From Candidatus Pantoea varia (lineage in GTDB: Bacteria; Pseudomonadota; Gammaproteobacteria; Enterobacterales; Enterobacteriaceae): a DNA stretch of 64,000 nucleotides. The stretch's first letter is position 1. Each line of letters starts with the position of its first letter. Of the stretch, positions 27,301-35,391 are shown one piece after another. A program made the translations under genes and the position numbers. The notes under the pieces are model-generated. The model was not told where the DNA came from, did no database searches, and worked only from the letters and a program-made list of their open reading frames with translations. The stretch is taken from assembly GCF_900115075.1 (NCBI RefSeq), contig NZ_FOVG01000001.1, forward strand, positions 248,001 through 312,000, given 5' to 3'.

Positions 27301-27769
27301 TACCCAGGGCATCAGCTTTGAACTGCAAGCCCGGCCGGCGCAGCAGGTGGTGGAAACCCAGCTGACCGTTGATGGACAAAAGCTGCAGTACTTTAACCAG
27401 ATGGCCGACTGGCAGTCCTTCCGTTGGCCGGGCGACACCTACAGGCCGGGAACCATGCTGACCTGGACCACGGTCAACGCCGGTGCGCGGCTGTTCGGGG
27501 ATTACAGCGGGACCTGGGGCTTTATTCGCTGGCTGGACCAGGGTAAGCGCCAGCAGCTTGACCGCAGCCAGTGGATGATGAGCTTCACTGCGTCGGACGG
27601 TCGCACCCTGCAGTGGGTACTGCGCTCACAACTCGGAAAAGGTCCGCTGGCGCTGCTGGATCTGCGCGGTTTCACGCTGCCGGAGCAGATATTCAGTGTC
27701 GACAGCGCGGCCTCCGCGCAGGCGCTGATGGCTAACACAGGAAACAGTGACATGGACGGTGTCGAATAA
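24350..27769 (+). CDS. tssM: T6SS membrane-complex protein TssM (IcmF), Walker-A-less
   Basis: The 1139-residue protein has two N-terminal membrane helices (about 8-26 and 43-64), a cytoplasmic part, a third helix near residue 370 (MAIIGVLGAGTLLSFVV) and a long periplasmic IcmF C-terminal region. It spans the inner membrane and meets the TssJ lipoprotein in the periplasm. Where other TssM proteins have a Walker A loop, this one reads RLLLVTGDETAIDQLI, without the GKT/S residues, so nucleotide binding is unlikely. Its stop overlaps the tssA start by one base. Confidence 0.94.
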   Translation: MRNFLRFLGTGLLIFVVLVLVLFFFTQTKQLSLAESEHSFWYFVSGAILLTCLLCTMIFFALLVHKTETPVTPDDTHHIREENTAETENYSQLKNHLLRRHNLFWRRKVRLLLVTGDETAIDQLIPGLQENQWLEGNRTVLIYGGSLTTEPDKEKFTALRKLRRGRPLDGIIRVMGHTQNLTPQMSDTDLRGLEKISELLRYSAPVWLWQLCDSKWSQAGRTEQAVGAFFPARATSDDITLQLENLLPELNAQGVSQVAENNSHDFLLRLGQHLKDGGIARWAQQLVSWLSASQQRVPLRGLMFSLPENKPAAIAGETAGAAPAEAEKYIPESQRHALTLPVTWQGVVDDCTRIRGRSVGMAWEQTLAWTLMAIIGVLGAGTLLSFVVNRSQIVSVAEQAHALVEHPSVSDYQLTALHTLRNHAGRLKHNISEGSPWYQRFGLDHNQPLLSAMLPWYGVANNRLIRDPANQALRQKLSALANSAPNSEQRAQLAKPGYDQLKAWLMMARPDKADGAFYAQTLKTVQPTRMGMSTGLWQSLSPDLWAFYISELPSQPQWKISPEAGLVTQARQVLLEQIGRRNAESTLYENMLEAVRRNFADVSLEDMTSGTDTRRLFTTEEVVPGMFTRQAWEGGIQQAIEKAANSRRDEIDWVLSDSRKSVSSDLSPEALKARLTQRYFTDFAGSWLSFLNSLRLNPANNISDVTDQLTLMSDVRQSPLIALMNTLSWQGQTGQQSEGLSDSIIKSAKDLVGGKDKPAIDQSASGLQGPLDETFGPLLQLLGKNKGSNVMSADTSLSLQTYLTRITRVRLRLQQVASASDPQGMMQTLAQTVFQGKSVDLTDTQQYGSLISASLGEEWSGFGSTMFVQPLTQAWETVLQPSAASLNDKWSRSVVANWQTAFDGRFPFVASKSDASLPMLAEFVRKDSGRIERFLTTELSGVLHKEGSQWVPDKVNSQGLNFNPAFLRAINQLSQLSDILFTDGTQGISFELQARPAQQVVETQLTVDGQKLQYFNQMADWQSFRWPGDTYRPGTMLTWTTVNAGARLFGDYSGTWGFIRWLDQGKRQQLDRSQWMMSFTASDGRTLQWVLRSQLGKGPLALLDLRGFTLPEQIFSVDSAASAQALMANTGNSDMDGVE

Positions 27770-29370
27770 TGAGCACACTGCAGAATCTGGTTGCCGCCTG
27801 TCAGGTTGACGAAACTCAGTTGCGGCAACAGGCGCAGGCACGCACGGAAAACTGGCAGCCCTGGCTTGCCCCGGTAAGCGTTGCCAGTCCGACCGGGGAA
27901 GACCCGGTATATGACGATGATTTTCAGCGTATCCGCGAGGAGGTCAATAAGCTCTCCGGCATTGATACCGGGCTGATATGCACGCTTGCCGAAAAGTTAC
28001 TGAACACGGGGGCCAAAGATATCCGGGTTGCGACTTATTACTGCTGGGCGCGCCTGCACCAGGACGGGGAAACCGGATTTGCCATAGGGCTTGAACTGCT
28101 GGCGGGATTGATACAGCGCTATGGAACGCAACTTCATCCTCAGCGTGAGCGGAGCCGTAAACCAGCGCTGGAGTGGCTCGCAGGCTCCCGTGTTCTCGAC
28201 AGTCTGTCACTCTGGCCTGAAGTGGTACGCGATGATGCACTGCGCACTGCCGGTGCGCTGCTGCTGATCAGCGACAGCCAGGAGACAGAGCCGGAAGCGT
28301 CACGACCAGAGCTGAATGCCCTGTTCAGTGCTCTGGAGTCCCGCCTGATGAAAGGTGGGGGCGTGGATGCCGTGGTACCGCAAAATGCAGGTAATAAGGT
28401 ACAGTCACCGACCTCCACGCATATGACCGGGTCTGACGCACCGCGCATGAGCCGCATTACCTCCGGCCAGGACTTGCTGGCCCAGGCGCGCACCCTGACG
28501 GGGTATCTGCGTGAACAACCCGGTGGCTGGCTTGCCGCACACCGGCTGATGAAAAGTCTGCGTCATGACACCCTGAGTGCTATTCCGGCACCGGATGCCG
28601 AAGGGAAAACGCGCATCGAACCGCCGCGGGCTGATCAGAGAGCCATGCTCAAACGCCTGTACCTGCAGCAGAGCTGGCTGGAAATACTGGAGCAGGCGGA
28701 CAGCACTTTCTCGCGTGGCGCTAATCACCTCTGGCTGGATTTGCAGTGGTATATCCATCAGGCCCTGGTGAAGTCGGGACAGGAAGTGCTGGCCGATATC
28801 ATCACTGCCGACCTGAAAGGGCTGCTGCGCCGCCTTACCGGACTTGAAACCCTGGCCTTTAACGACGGTACACCATTTGCTGATGAGGTCACGCTGAACT
28901 GGATAAACCAGAGCGTACTGGACGATACCTCAGGCTGGCGCGATGAGCCGATCAGTGCCGTCAGTGAGACGGATAACGATATCCTGGCCCTCGAGCCGGA
29001 AGCGCTGGAGAAAGCGGACACTGACGGCCTGGATGCCACACTCCACTGGCTCCAGACGCGCCCGGGTGCGGATTCCACGAAAGACAAATGGCTGCTGCGT
29101 TTGCTGATGGCCCGTGTGGCCGAGCAGAAAGGTAAGAATGAACTGGCGCTGCATCTGCTGGGTGAGCTAGATGGTGCAGCACAGTCAATCACCCTCACAC
29201 AGTGGACTCCTGCACTGCTGTTTGAAGTGAAATCGCGTCGCCTCAGACTGCTGCGCATGAAAGCCACGCGCAGTGAAACCGATAAATCACGGCTTCAGCC
29301 TGAGATGGATTTGCTTCTGTCCGGTCTGATTGCGCTCGATCCGGCAAACAGTGCGGTGCTTTGCGGGTAA
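27769..29370 (+). CDS. tssA: T6SS assembly protein TssA (ImpA-N domain)
   Basis: The 533-residue product has the ImpA N-terminal domain with GEDPVYDDDFQRIREEVNKLSG and the region VATYYCWARLHQDGETGFAIGLELL, followed by a helical C-terminal part of the VCA0119/EvpK-like type. TssA caps or organises the growing tail at the baseplate. It starts on the last base of tssM and is followed after 42 bases by tssF. Confidence 0.92.
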   Translation: MSTLQNLVAACQVDETQLRQQAQARTENWQPWLAPVSVASPTGEDPVYDDDFQRIREEVNKLSGIDTGLICTLAEKLLNTGAKDIRVATYYCWARLHQDGETGFAIGLELLAGLIQRYGTQLHPQRERSRKPALEWLAGSRVLDSLSLWPEVVRDDALRTAGALLLISDSQETEPEASRPELNALFSALESRLMKGGGVDAVVPQNAGNKVQSPTSTHMTGSDAPRMSRITSGQDLLAQARTLTGYLREQPGGWLAAHRLMKSLRHDTLSAIPAPDAEGKTRIEPPRADQRAMLKRLYLQQSWLEILEQADSTFSRGANHLWLDLQWYIHQALVKSGQEVLADIITADLKGLLRRLTGLETLAFNDGTPFADEVTLNWINQSVLDDTSGWRDEPISAVSETDNDILALEPEALEKADTDGLDATLHWLQTRPGADSTKDKWLLRLLMARVAEQKGKNELALHLLGELDGAAQSITLTQWTPALLFEVKSRRLRLLRMKATRSETDKSRLQPEMDLLLSGLIALDPANSAVLCG

Positions 29371-29412
29371 TAACGCCAGGCATACCTTTAAAACACTCAT
29401 ATTCAGGTTTTT

Positions 29413-31167
29413 ATGGACGACTTAACCCTGCGTTATTATGACGCTGAAATGCGCTACCTGCTGGAAGCCGGTGAAGAGTTTGCCCGTGCTCACCCCGAGC
29501 AGGCTGCAATGCTCAATCTTGATAAAGCGGGCGCGCGCGACCCGTACGTGGAACGCCTCTTCGAGGGCTTTGCCTTCCTGATGGGCCGGCTGCGTGAGAA
29601 GCTTGATGACGACCTGCCTGAACTGACCGAAGGACTGGTCAGCCTGCTGTGGCCGCATTACCTGCGCACCATTCCGTCGATGTCGGTGGTGGAGTTCACC
29701 CCTGACTGGCGTGAGATGAAGGAGCAGATGCGCATCGTCAAAGGCTTTGAGGTGAACTCAAGGCCGATCGGTGAGAAAGGCACGCGCTGCCGGTACACCA
29801 CCACCAAAGAAATCACCCTTCAGCCGCTGTCGCTGGAAAGTGCCCGTCTGGCAACCGATCCGGATGGTCGCTCGGTCATCACGCTGCGCTTTAACTGCAG
29901 CCTTCTTGCCGACTGGAGCCGTGTTGATCTCAGCCAGCTCCCGTTCTACTTCAACGCTGACTCACCGCTGGCCTGCGCCATGCATGAAGCCTTTACCATG
30001 AACACTTCGCGCCTCTGGCTGCGGATGCCGGGTGACATGGACAGAAGACCACTGGACGGGTATTTCACCGCGCTGGGATTTGGCGATAACGACGCCCTGT
30101 GGCCGAAGGGAAGCAGCAGCTTTAGCGGCTATCAGCTGCTGCTGGAGTACTTCACCTTCCGTGAGAAATTCATGTTCACGGGGCTACGCGGGCTGGAGGC
30201 CGTGGCCTTTCCGGCAGAGCTTTCGTGGTTTGAAATCGATGTGGTGCTGGCGGAACGCTGGGAGCATGACTTCAGCTTTACCGAAAAACACCTGCGTCTG
30301 AACTGCGTGTCGGTGATTAACCTGTTCCCGCTGGAATCCGATCCGCTGACGCTCAACTCCCTGCAGACCGAATACATGCTGCGTCCGATGCGCGTGCAGG
30401 ATGGCCATACCGAGATATACGCGGTGGATTCGGTGATGTCATCGAGCCAGCATACCTATGTGCCGTTTTCGAGCTTTCGCCATAAAGGCGGAATGATGCG
30501 CCATGCGGCGCCGGAATATTACTACCACACCCGCGTGCGCCGCGGTCCGTCCGGGCTGCATAACACCTGGCTTATCCTTGGTGGCGAAGCCTTTGATAAC
30601 CACACGGTGCCGGAAGACGAAAGCCTGTCGCTGACGCTCACCGGTACAAACGGACAGCTGCCTCGCCGTGCGCTGCAGAGCACCGTGCTCGATACGGTGA
30701 TGAAAACCACCTCGACCAGTATTGCCGTCCGTAACCTGTGTGCGCCGACGTTACCCTGTTATCCCCCGGCCCAGGATCGTTTTCACTGGCGTGTGCTGAG
30801 TCATCTTGGCAGCGGCTTCCTGTCGATGATGGATAATGCCGACGTGCTGCGTGGCACCCTGGCGCTGTACGAGTGGACTGACAGCGAGATGAACCGCCGT
30901 CGTCTGGAAGCCATCATTGACGTTAAGCACAGTGAAACCGAGCGCTTTGAGCAGGGATACCTGGTGCGCGGCGTGCAGATTGAAGTGACGCTGGACAGCC
31001 ACGGCTTTGCCGGGCGCGGCGATATCTGCCTGTTCGGTGAGATGCTGAGCCGTTTCTTTGCGCTTTACACCGACATCTATCTGTTTAACCGCCTGATTAT
31101 CATCCTGCAACCGACCGGAGAGCGCCTGGAATGGGAAGAGAAGCACAACCGACGCATTCCCGGCTGA
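29413..31167 (+). CDS. tssF: T6SS baseplate protein TssF
   Basis: The 584-residue product has the TssF start LRYYDAEMRYLLEAGEEFARAHPE and ends DIYLFNRLIIILQPTGERLEWE, matching the family at both ends and in length. TssF forms with TssG, TssE and TssK the wedge of the baseplate. Its 3' end overlaps the start of tssG by 37 bases, a common arrangement for this pair that supports coupled synthesis. Confidence 0.96.
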   Translation: MDDLTLRYYDAEMRYLLEAGEEFARAHPEQAAMLNLDKAGARDPYVERLFEGFAFLMGRLREKLDDDLPELTEGLVSLLWPHYLRTIPSMSVVEFTPDWREMKEQMRIVKGFEVNSRPIGEKGTRCRYTTTKEITLQPLSLESARLATDPDGRSVITLRFNCSLLADWSRVDLSQLPFYFNADSPLACAMHEAFTMNTSRLWLRMPGDMDRRPLDGYFTALGFGDNDALWPKGSSSFSGYQLLLEYFTFREKFMFTGLRGLEAVAFPAELSWFEIDVVLAERWEHDFSFTEKHLRLNCVSVINLFPLESDPLTLNSLQTEYMLRPMRVQDGHTEIYAVDSVMSSSQHTYVPFSSFRHKGGMMRHAAPEYYYHTRVRRGPSGLHNTWLILGGEAFDNHTVPEDESLSLTLTGTNGQLPRRALQSTVLDTVMKTTSTSIAVRNLCAPTLPCYPPAQDRFHWRVLSHLGSGFLSMMDNADVLRGTLALYEWTDSEMNRRRLEAIIDVKHSETERFEQGYLVRGVQIEVTLDSHGFAGRGDICLFGEMLSRFFALYTDIYLFNRLIIILQPTGERLEWEEKHNRRIPG

Positions 31168-32216
31168 CCCCGCGGCTGGAAGCCGACCTTCACCGCATCA
31201 ACTTTTATCGCTTATGCCAGCTGCTGGAGAAACTGAATCCGGATAAACCGTTGATGGGCTCGACCAGCCACCCTGCGGATGATCCGGTGCGGTTTGCGCC
31301 ACATCCGGGGATGGGGTTTCCAGCGAGCGAACTGAAAGCCGTTGAGTATGACGAAGAGGATGACAGTAAACCACCGATCATCCGCGCCACGTTTATGGGG
31401 ATGTACGGCGTGGATTCGCCGCTGCCGACCGCCTATCTCGACGACATCACCCAGCGCCGGGAAGGGCATGAGGCGCTGCAGGGTTTTCTGGATATCTTCA
31501 GCCATCGCATCCTGACGCAGTTTTACCGTATCTGGCGGAAATACTCCTACCCGGCCACATTCGAGCCCGGCGGAACTGACAGCATTTCACAGTCGTTGCT
31601 GGGCCTGGTGGGGCTGGGGATTCCCGGTACGGCAGAACATATTGCCACACCGGTATCCCGATTTCTGGCGCTGCTGGGTGTGTTGCGCCAGCCCGGTAAA
31701 ACTCAGGAGGGGATGCAGGCGCTGGTGACCCTGCTTGCCCCGGAAACCACCGTCAGAGTGAGTCCTTACTGTCTGCGTCCGGTGGAGATCCGTCGGCCTC
31801 TGGGCTTTTATGACGATGATGATTTTCTGCTGGACGGCAATACGCCGCTCGGTGACGAAGCAATGGATGCTAACAGCCAGCTGCTGATTGCACTCAAGAC
31901 GGATAACGAACAGGAAGCGCAGGGCTGGAAGCCGGACGGTTTGTTGTATCAGGACTTTCTGGTGATGCTGCGGGTGTATCTGGGCTGGCGCTTTAAGGCA
32001 AAAATCCGCCTGACGGTCAGCACTCGTCTGCTGACGCCTCCGCCGCTCGGCGAGGGGGCATTCTGGCTCGGGATGAATGGCGTGTTGGGCGCCGGAGAGG
32101 GTGAACTTTCTGATGATATTCCTGAGAGCTTTACGACCGAGCTGGGTTATTACAGCGGCCTGCAGTCCACAACACCACAACAAGGAAACCGACGTGTTAC
32201 GTACAAGTTTGATTAA
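31131..32216 (+). CDS. tssG: T6SS baseplate protein TssG
   Basis: The 361-residue product carries the TssG landmarks INFYRLCQLLEKLNP, PVRFAPHPGMGFPASE, GMYGVDSPLPTAY and HRILTQFYRIWRKYSY. TssG pairs with two TssF subunits in the baseplate wedge. It begins inside tssF (37-base overlap), and its end overlaps the start of tssJ, whose GTG lies at 32194. Confidence 0.95.
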   Translation: MGREAQPTHSRLTPRLEADLHRINFYRLCQLLEKLNPDKPLMGSTSHPADDPVRFAPHPGMGFPASELKAVEYDEEDDSKPPIIRATFMGMYGVDSPLPTAYLDDITQRREGHEALQGFLDIFSHRILTQFYRIWRKYSYPATFEPGGTDSISQSLLGLVGLGIPGTAEHIATPVSRFLALLGVLRQPGKTQEGMQALVTLLAPETTVRVSPYCLRPVEIRRPLGFYDDDDFLLDGNTPLGDEAMDANSQLLIALKTDNEQEAQGWKPDGLLYQDFLVMLRVYLGWRFKAKIRLTVSTRLLTPPPLGEGAFWLGMNGVLGAGEGELSDDIPESFTTELGYYSGLQSTTPQQGNRRVTYKFD

Positions 32217-32739
32217 ACCCGCTCTTTGGCTGCTGCCGCTGCTGGCATTCAGTCTGGCGGGCTGCGGAGTGACGCAGGGTATCACCGATGGCACCAAATC
32301 AGCATTTAACGCCGTGTTCTACAAAAAGATTAAGGTGCTACACCTGGATTTCACCGCCCGTGAAGCGCTGAACACCGATTCCCGCGAGAGTAACTCGCTG
32401 TCTGAGCCGGTGATTATTCGTGTCTACCAACTAAAAGACCACAAAACCTTCGATAAAACGGTCTACCAGCAGTTGCTGAAAGACGGGGAAACCATTCTGA
32501 AAACCGACCTGCTGGCCAGTCGTGACGTGGTGGTGAAGCCGGGCGGCGATGTGAGCCTCGATATGCCAATGGAAGAAGATGCGCAGTTTGTGGCGGTGGT
32601 GGGGCTGTTCCGTTACCCGGATATGTTCAAAAATACCTGGAAGCGGGTGATAGCACGAGAAGACCTTGACCCGGATAAGCCGCGCATTCTGGAAGCCGGT
32701 AGCAATCATCTGATTCTGCAACCTCTCAAGGATGAATGA
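32194..32739 (+). CDS. tssJ: T6SS outer-membrane lipoprotein TssJ
   Basis: Starting at the GTG at 32194 (ribosome site AAGGAA), the 181-residue product has a lipoprotein signal ending LAFSLAGC, then the transthyretin-like TssJ fold with PVIIRVYQLKDHKTFDKTVYQQLL and VAVVGLFRYPD. TssJ sits in the outer membrane and binds the periplasmic end of TssM. The frame is open upstream to 32077, but only the GTG places a signal peptide at the N-terminus. Its stop overlaps the tssE start by 4 bases. Confidence 0.94.
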   Translation: MLRTSLIKPALWLLPLLAFSLAGCGVTQGITDGTKSAFNAVFYKKIKVLHLDFTAREALNTDSRESNSLSEPVIIRVYQLKDHKTFDKTVYQQLLKDGETILKTDLLASRDVVVKPGGDVSLDMPMEEDAQFVAVVGLFRYPDMFKNTWKRVIAREDLDPDKPRILEAGSNHLILQPLKDE

Positions 32740-33194
32740 TGCCCCAGGGACACAACACACCTTCACTGTATGAAATGCTGACCGGCAACTTCACCGGCGG
32801 CCTCGATCTTCATCAGGTCAGTGAACAAAATCAGGTGATTTTGTCCGTGCTCGATAACATGCAACGCATCCTCAACTGCCGTGCCGGCACGCTGGCGCAT
32901 CTGCCGGACTATGGTCTGCCGGATATGACGAAAGTCCTGCAGGGGATGCCGGGAACGGCCCATGAGCTCATGGGCACATTGTCTGCCGTCCTGCTCAAAT
33001 ATGAACCACGCCTGAAAAAAATAGCCGTTGTCCTGCTGGAGCAGAGTATCCCTGGCCAATTGCGCTATGCCATTGATGCTGAGCTGAAGGGCATTGGCCT
33101 CGTGCGTTACGGAACCGAGTTTATGCCTGAGGGACGAGTGATGCTGAGACATCTGAAGCAACAACAGTATCTCGATACAGCAACCCGTCCGTAA
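32736..33194 (+). CDS. tssE: T6SS baseplate protein TssE (gp25-like)
   Basis: The 152-residue protein has the gp25/lysozyme-like pattern: SLYEMLTGNF, VLDNMQRILNCRAGTLAHLPDYGLPDMTK and a C-terminal YEPRLKK. TssE begins the sheath on the baseplate with TssF and TssG. ATG 32736 overlaps the tssJ stop; a second ATG follows at once at 32739, so the exact start is open by one codon. Confidence 0.95.
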   Translation: MMPQGHNTPSLYEMLTGNFTGGLDLHQVSEQNQVILSVLDNMQRILNCRAGTLAHLPDYGLPDMTKVLQGMPGTAHELMGTLSAVLLKYEPRLKKIAVVLLEQSIPGQLRYAIDAELKGIGLVRYGTEFMPEGRVMLRHLKQQQYLDTATRP

Positions 33195-33208
33195 GGCCAG
33201 GCAACATC

Positions 33209-34843
33209 ATGTCAGTAAAATCCCCTGCGCTTGAAAAGACACTGCATGCCCATCTGGAAAACTACCGGAATAACCGAATTAACCTGCGTAAGGAGTTTTT
33301 CCGGGGCGAGCTCAGTCGAATTATCGATGAGGTGGAGCGTCACCATGGACAGGTTGAATATCTTGCTGATCCAGTCGCTGCAGAGTCCCCAATATGCAGA
33401 AAGCGAAGCCGCATAAGCGTTAATCCTCCCTATTTTCGGACGCATCAAAATGGACAACTGGTCATGAATGACATCCCCCCACGTAAAATTAAAACCGGTG
33501 GTGACCCGCGCACATTGCCGGATTATGCCATCCTGCGCGATGAACTGAATAAGCTGACACATCCGGCTCGTCCGGATGTGAACTGGCGATATGTCGAAAA
33601 ACTCTGCCTCTCACTGTTTGAGCAGAACGGAGTGGAGCTGCAGACAGCGGCCTGGTTTACGCTGGCTCGCACGCAACGTGCCGGGTTGCCTGGTCTGAAT
33701 GAAGGCTTATCCATACTGGAGGCCCTGATAAGTCATCAGTGGGGCGCGCTCTGGCCGCAGCCGGTGCAGGCTCGCATGAAAATCCTCAGTGGTCTGTGCC
33801 AGCGGCTGCAGCAGCTGATGCGTACGCTCCCGCTGGACTACAGCGACCTCAGCCAGCTTTACCTTGCAGAACAGCATGTTGCCAGCCTAGGGGCGGTGTT
33901 ACAGCGCCGGGAACTTAACCCTCTCAGTCAGCTCGATACGCTGCGTACCCTGATGCATAACAGTGCTGCCCGGCTGGAAAACAGTGACGGAGCATCCAGC
34001 CCTGGTGCCGTCATTCAGCCCGGTATTTTACTGCCATCAACAGTGACAACTAGTCCGGGAGCATCCGTTGATGCTTTGTCCGGCATTCCGGATACAGAGA
34101 AAAACGCCGTGAAGCGGGTGTATGTGGAACAGCCGGAGCGTCAGCCGAATGTAGAAGTGTTGACGGCGATACCGGCACCGGCAAAAAAGTGGAAATTTTT
34201 CACTGCCGGGATGTGTACCATGCTGGTGGTAAGCGCGGTAACAGTGTGGGGCTGGCAGTATCTGCAACGACCTGACCCGTTACAGACTCAGCTTGCTGCA
34301 TCCCTTGCACCGTTACCTGCAATATTTCCCTCCGCCCAACCGGATGCCTTGCCGCAACCCTCACCTTTATCGGAAGCCTTGATGACACAGACACAGCAGC
34401 AGCTTGCCCGTCTGGATAAGCTTCCCCCAGACTGGAATATTGACTACGGTCGGCAGCTCGTCGAACAGGCTCAGGTGTTGTGGCCGGAGCAGGCTAAAGC
34501 TTTGGCGCAAAACTGGCAGCAGCAACTCAATGCGATTGCATTACCGACAGAGCATCTGAACGACTGGTATCAGGGAATGACAACGCTACAAAAACTCAGC
34601 GACAGACTTAACGGGCTTGATGAGCAGAAGGGTAAATACATGACGGTCAGTGAGCTGAAGTCAGTCGTTTTTTCCGCCATCCAGTCTTTTAACCAATCTA
34701 TACCGGCTGAGGAGCAGCTAAGGGCATTGTCACAAAACCCAGTCGGCGAACCTTTACCTGCAGCGGCCAGCGCCCAGCTGGAAATGCACCTGAAGCAATT
34801 GATTGCCCGGTATGCAGAAATAAAACAGAGAGCATTTAAATAA
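33209..34843 (+). CDS. vasL: T6SS VasL/ImpA-N domain membrane protein with N-terminal extension
   Basis: The ImpA-N homology starts at MNDIPPRKIKTGGDPRTLPDY, encoded from 33464, then a membrane helix at about residues 328-350 (counting from 33209) and a periplasmic C-terminal VasL domain (PPDWNIDYGRQLVEQAQVLWP). VasL-type proteins are membrane relatives of TssA found in enterobacterial and Vibrio T6SS clusters. The frame is open for 85 more codons back to 33209, 15 bases after tssE, where AGG gives a usable ribosome site, whereas 33464 has none. I keep the long form, but the extension matches nothing I know and could be a remnant or separate small gene. It is the last gene of the cluster. Confidence 0.85.
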   Translation: MSVKSPALEKTLHAHLENYRNNRINLRKEFFRGELSRIIDEVERHHGQVEYLADPVAAESPICRKRSRISVNPPYFRTHQNGQLVMNDIPPRKIKTGGDPRTLPDYAILRDELNKLTHPARPDVNWRYVEKLCLSLFEQNGVELQTAAWFTLARTQRAGLPGLNEGLSILEALISHQWGALWPQPVQARMKILSGLCQRLQQLMRTLPLDYSDLSQLYLAEQHVASLGAVLQRRELNPLSQLDTLRTLMHNSAARLENSDGASSPGAVIQPGILLPSTVTTSPGASVDALSGIPDTEKNAVKRVYVEQPERQPNVEVLTAIPAPAKKWKFFTAGMCTMLVVSAVTVWGWQYLQRPDPLQTQLAASLAPLPAIFPSAQPDALPQPSPLSEALMTQTQQQLARLDKLPPDWNIDYGRQLVEQAQVLWPEQAKALAQNWQQQLNAIALPTEHLNDWYQGMTTLQKLSDRLNGLDEQKGKYMTVSELKSVVFSAIQSFNQSIPAEEQLRALSQNPVGEPLPAAASAQLEMHLKQLIARYAEIKQRAFK

Positions 34844-35069
34844 AAATATCTGAAGCATACGATGCCGCCGATAACCCAGACCTGGCAGGTTATGATTACA
34901 CCTCATTCGCGGGTGTTCATTCATTTGTCTGAAGAACCTGGCCATGGCCGTTGAATAATTATTGGTAATTGAGTAGAGAAAAGGCGAAGGGATGTAGCCG
35001 TCATTAATGGCTTGCTGTTGATTATAAGGAGTTTTAATTGATGCGAAGATCTTCAATAGAGTGCAGGTC

Positions 35070-35144
35070 TGGTGTCCCCTGCAGGAATCGAACCTGCAAC
35101 TAGCCCTTAGGAGGGGCTCGTTATATCCATTTAACTAAGAGGAC
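35070..35144 (-). tRNA. argW: tRNA-Arg(CCT)
   Basis: Reading the minus strand from 35144, the 75 bases fold as a tRNA: acceptor GTCCTCT, D-arm TAGTTAAATGGATATAAC, anticodon stem AGCCC, loop CTCCTAA with anticodon CCT, T-arm GCAGGTTCGATTCCTGC, acceptor AGGGGAC, discriminator A and encoded CCA at 35072-35070. It matches my recollection of E. coli argW. A -10 box TATACT lies at 35160-35155 (minus), 10 bases before the 5' end. As in E. coli, yfdC is beside it. Its 3' end faces the T6SS cluster. Confidence 0.96.
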
Positions 35145-35351
35145 AGCGGGGCGCAGTATAGCGCAAACAGGCCATGAGATTCACTACGTCGCAGTGCGTT
35201 TGCTCATTCCGCCAGCGATCCTGCTTTTTTGCACTGACTGCTGTTTGCTGTTGTCCGCAGATTTCTCAAAACCGTTCACGCTGAAAACGACACTCTTCCT
35301 CAGCCTGCAGGAGTGATATCAATGTTATCCGTTCAGTCAGGATGCCTCAAA

Positions 35352-35385
35352 GGCAGACAGAGCGGTTAGATCTGCTCTGCCTGCC
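35352..35385 (-). terminator. Terminator of yfdC
   Basis: On the minus strand GGCAGGCAGAGC (35385-35374), a 10-base loop and GCTCTGTCTGCC (35363-35352) form a 12-bp stem with one G-U pair, followed by TTTG. It begins 7 bases after the yfdC stop. Confidence 0.6.
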
Positions 35386-35391
35386 CAGGAT

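Noticed and set aside
34844-35069. Possible remnant gene or attachment repeat between vasL and argW
   Set aside because: No frame with recognisable product, no repeat of the tRNA 3' end, no integrase fragment found by eye.
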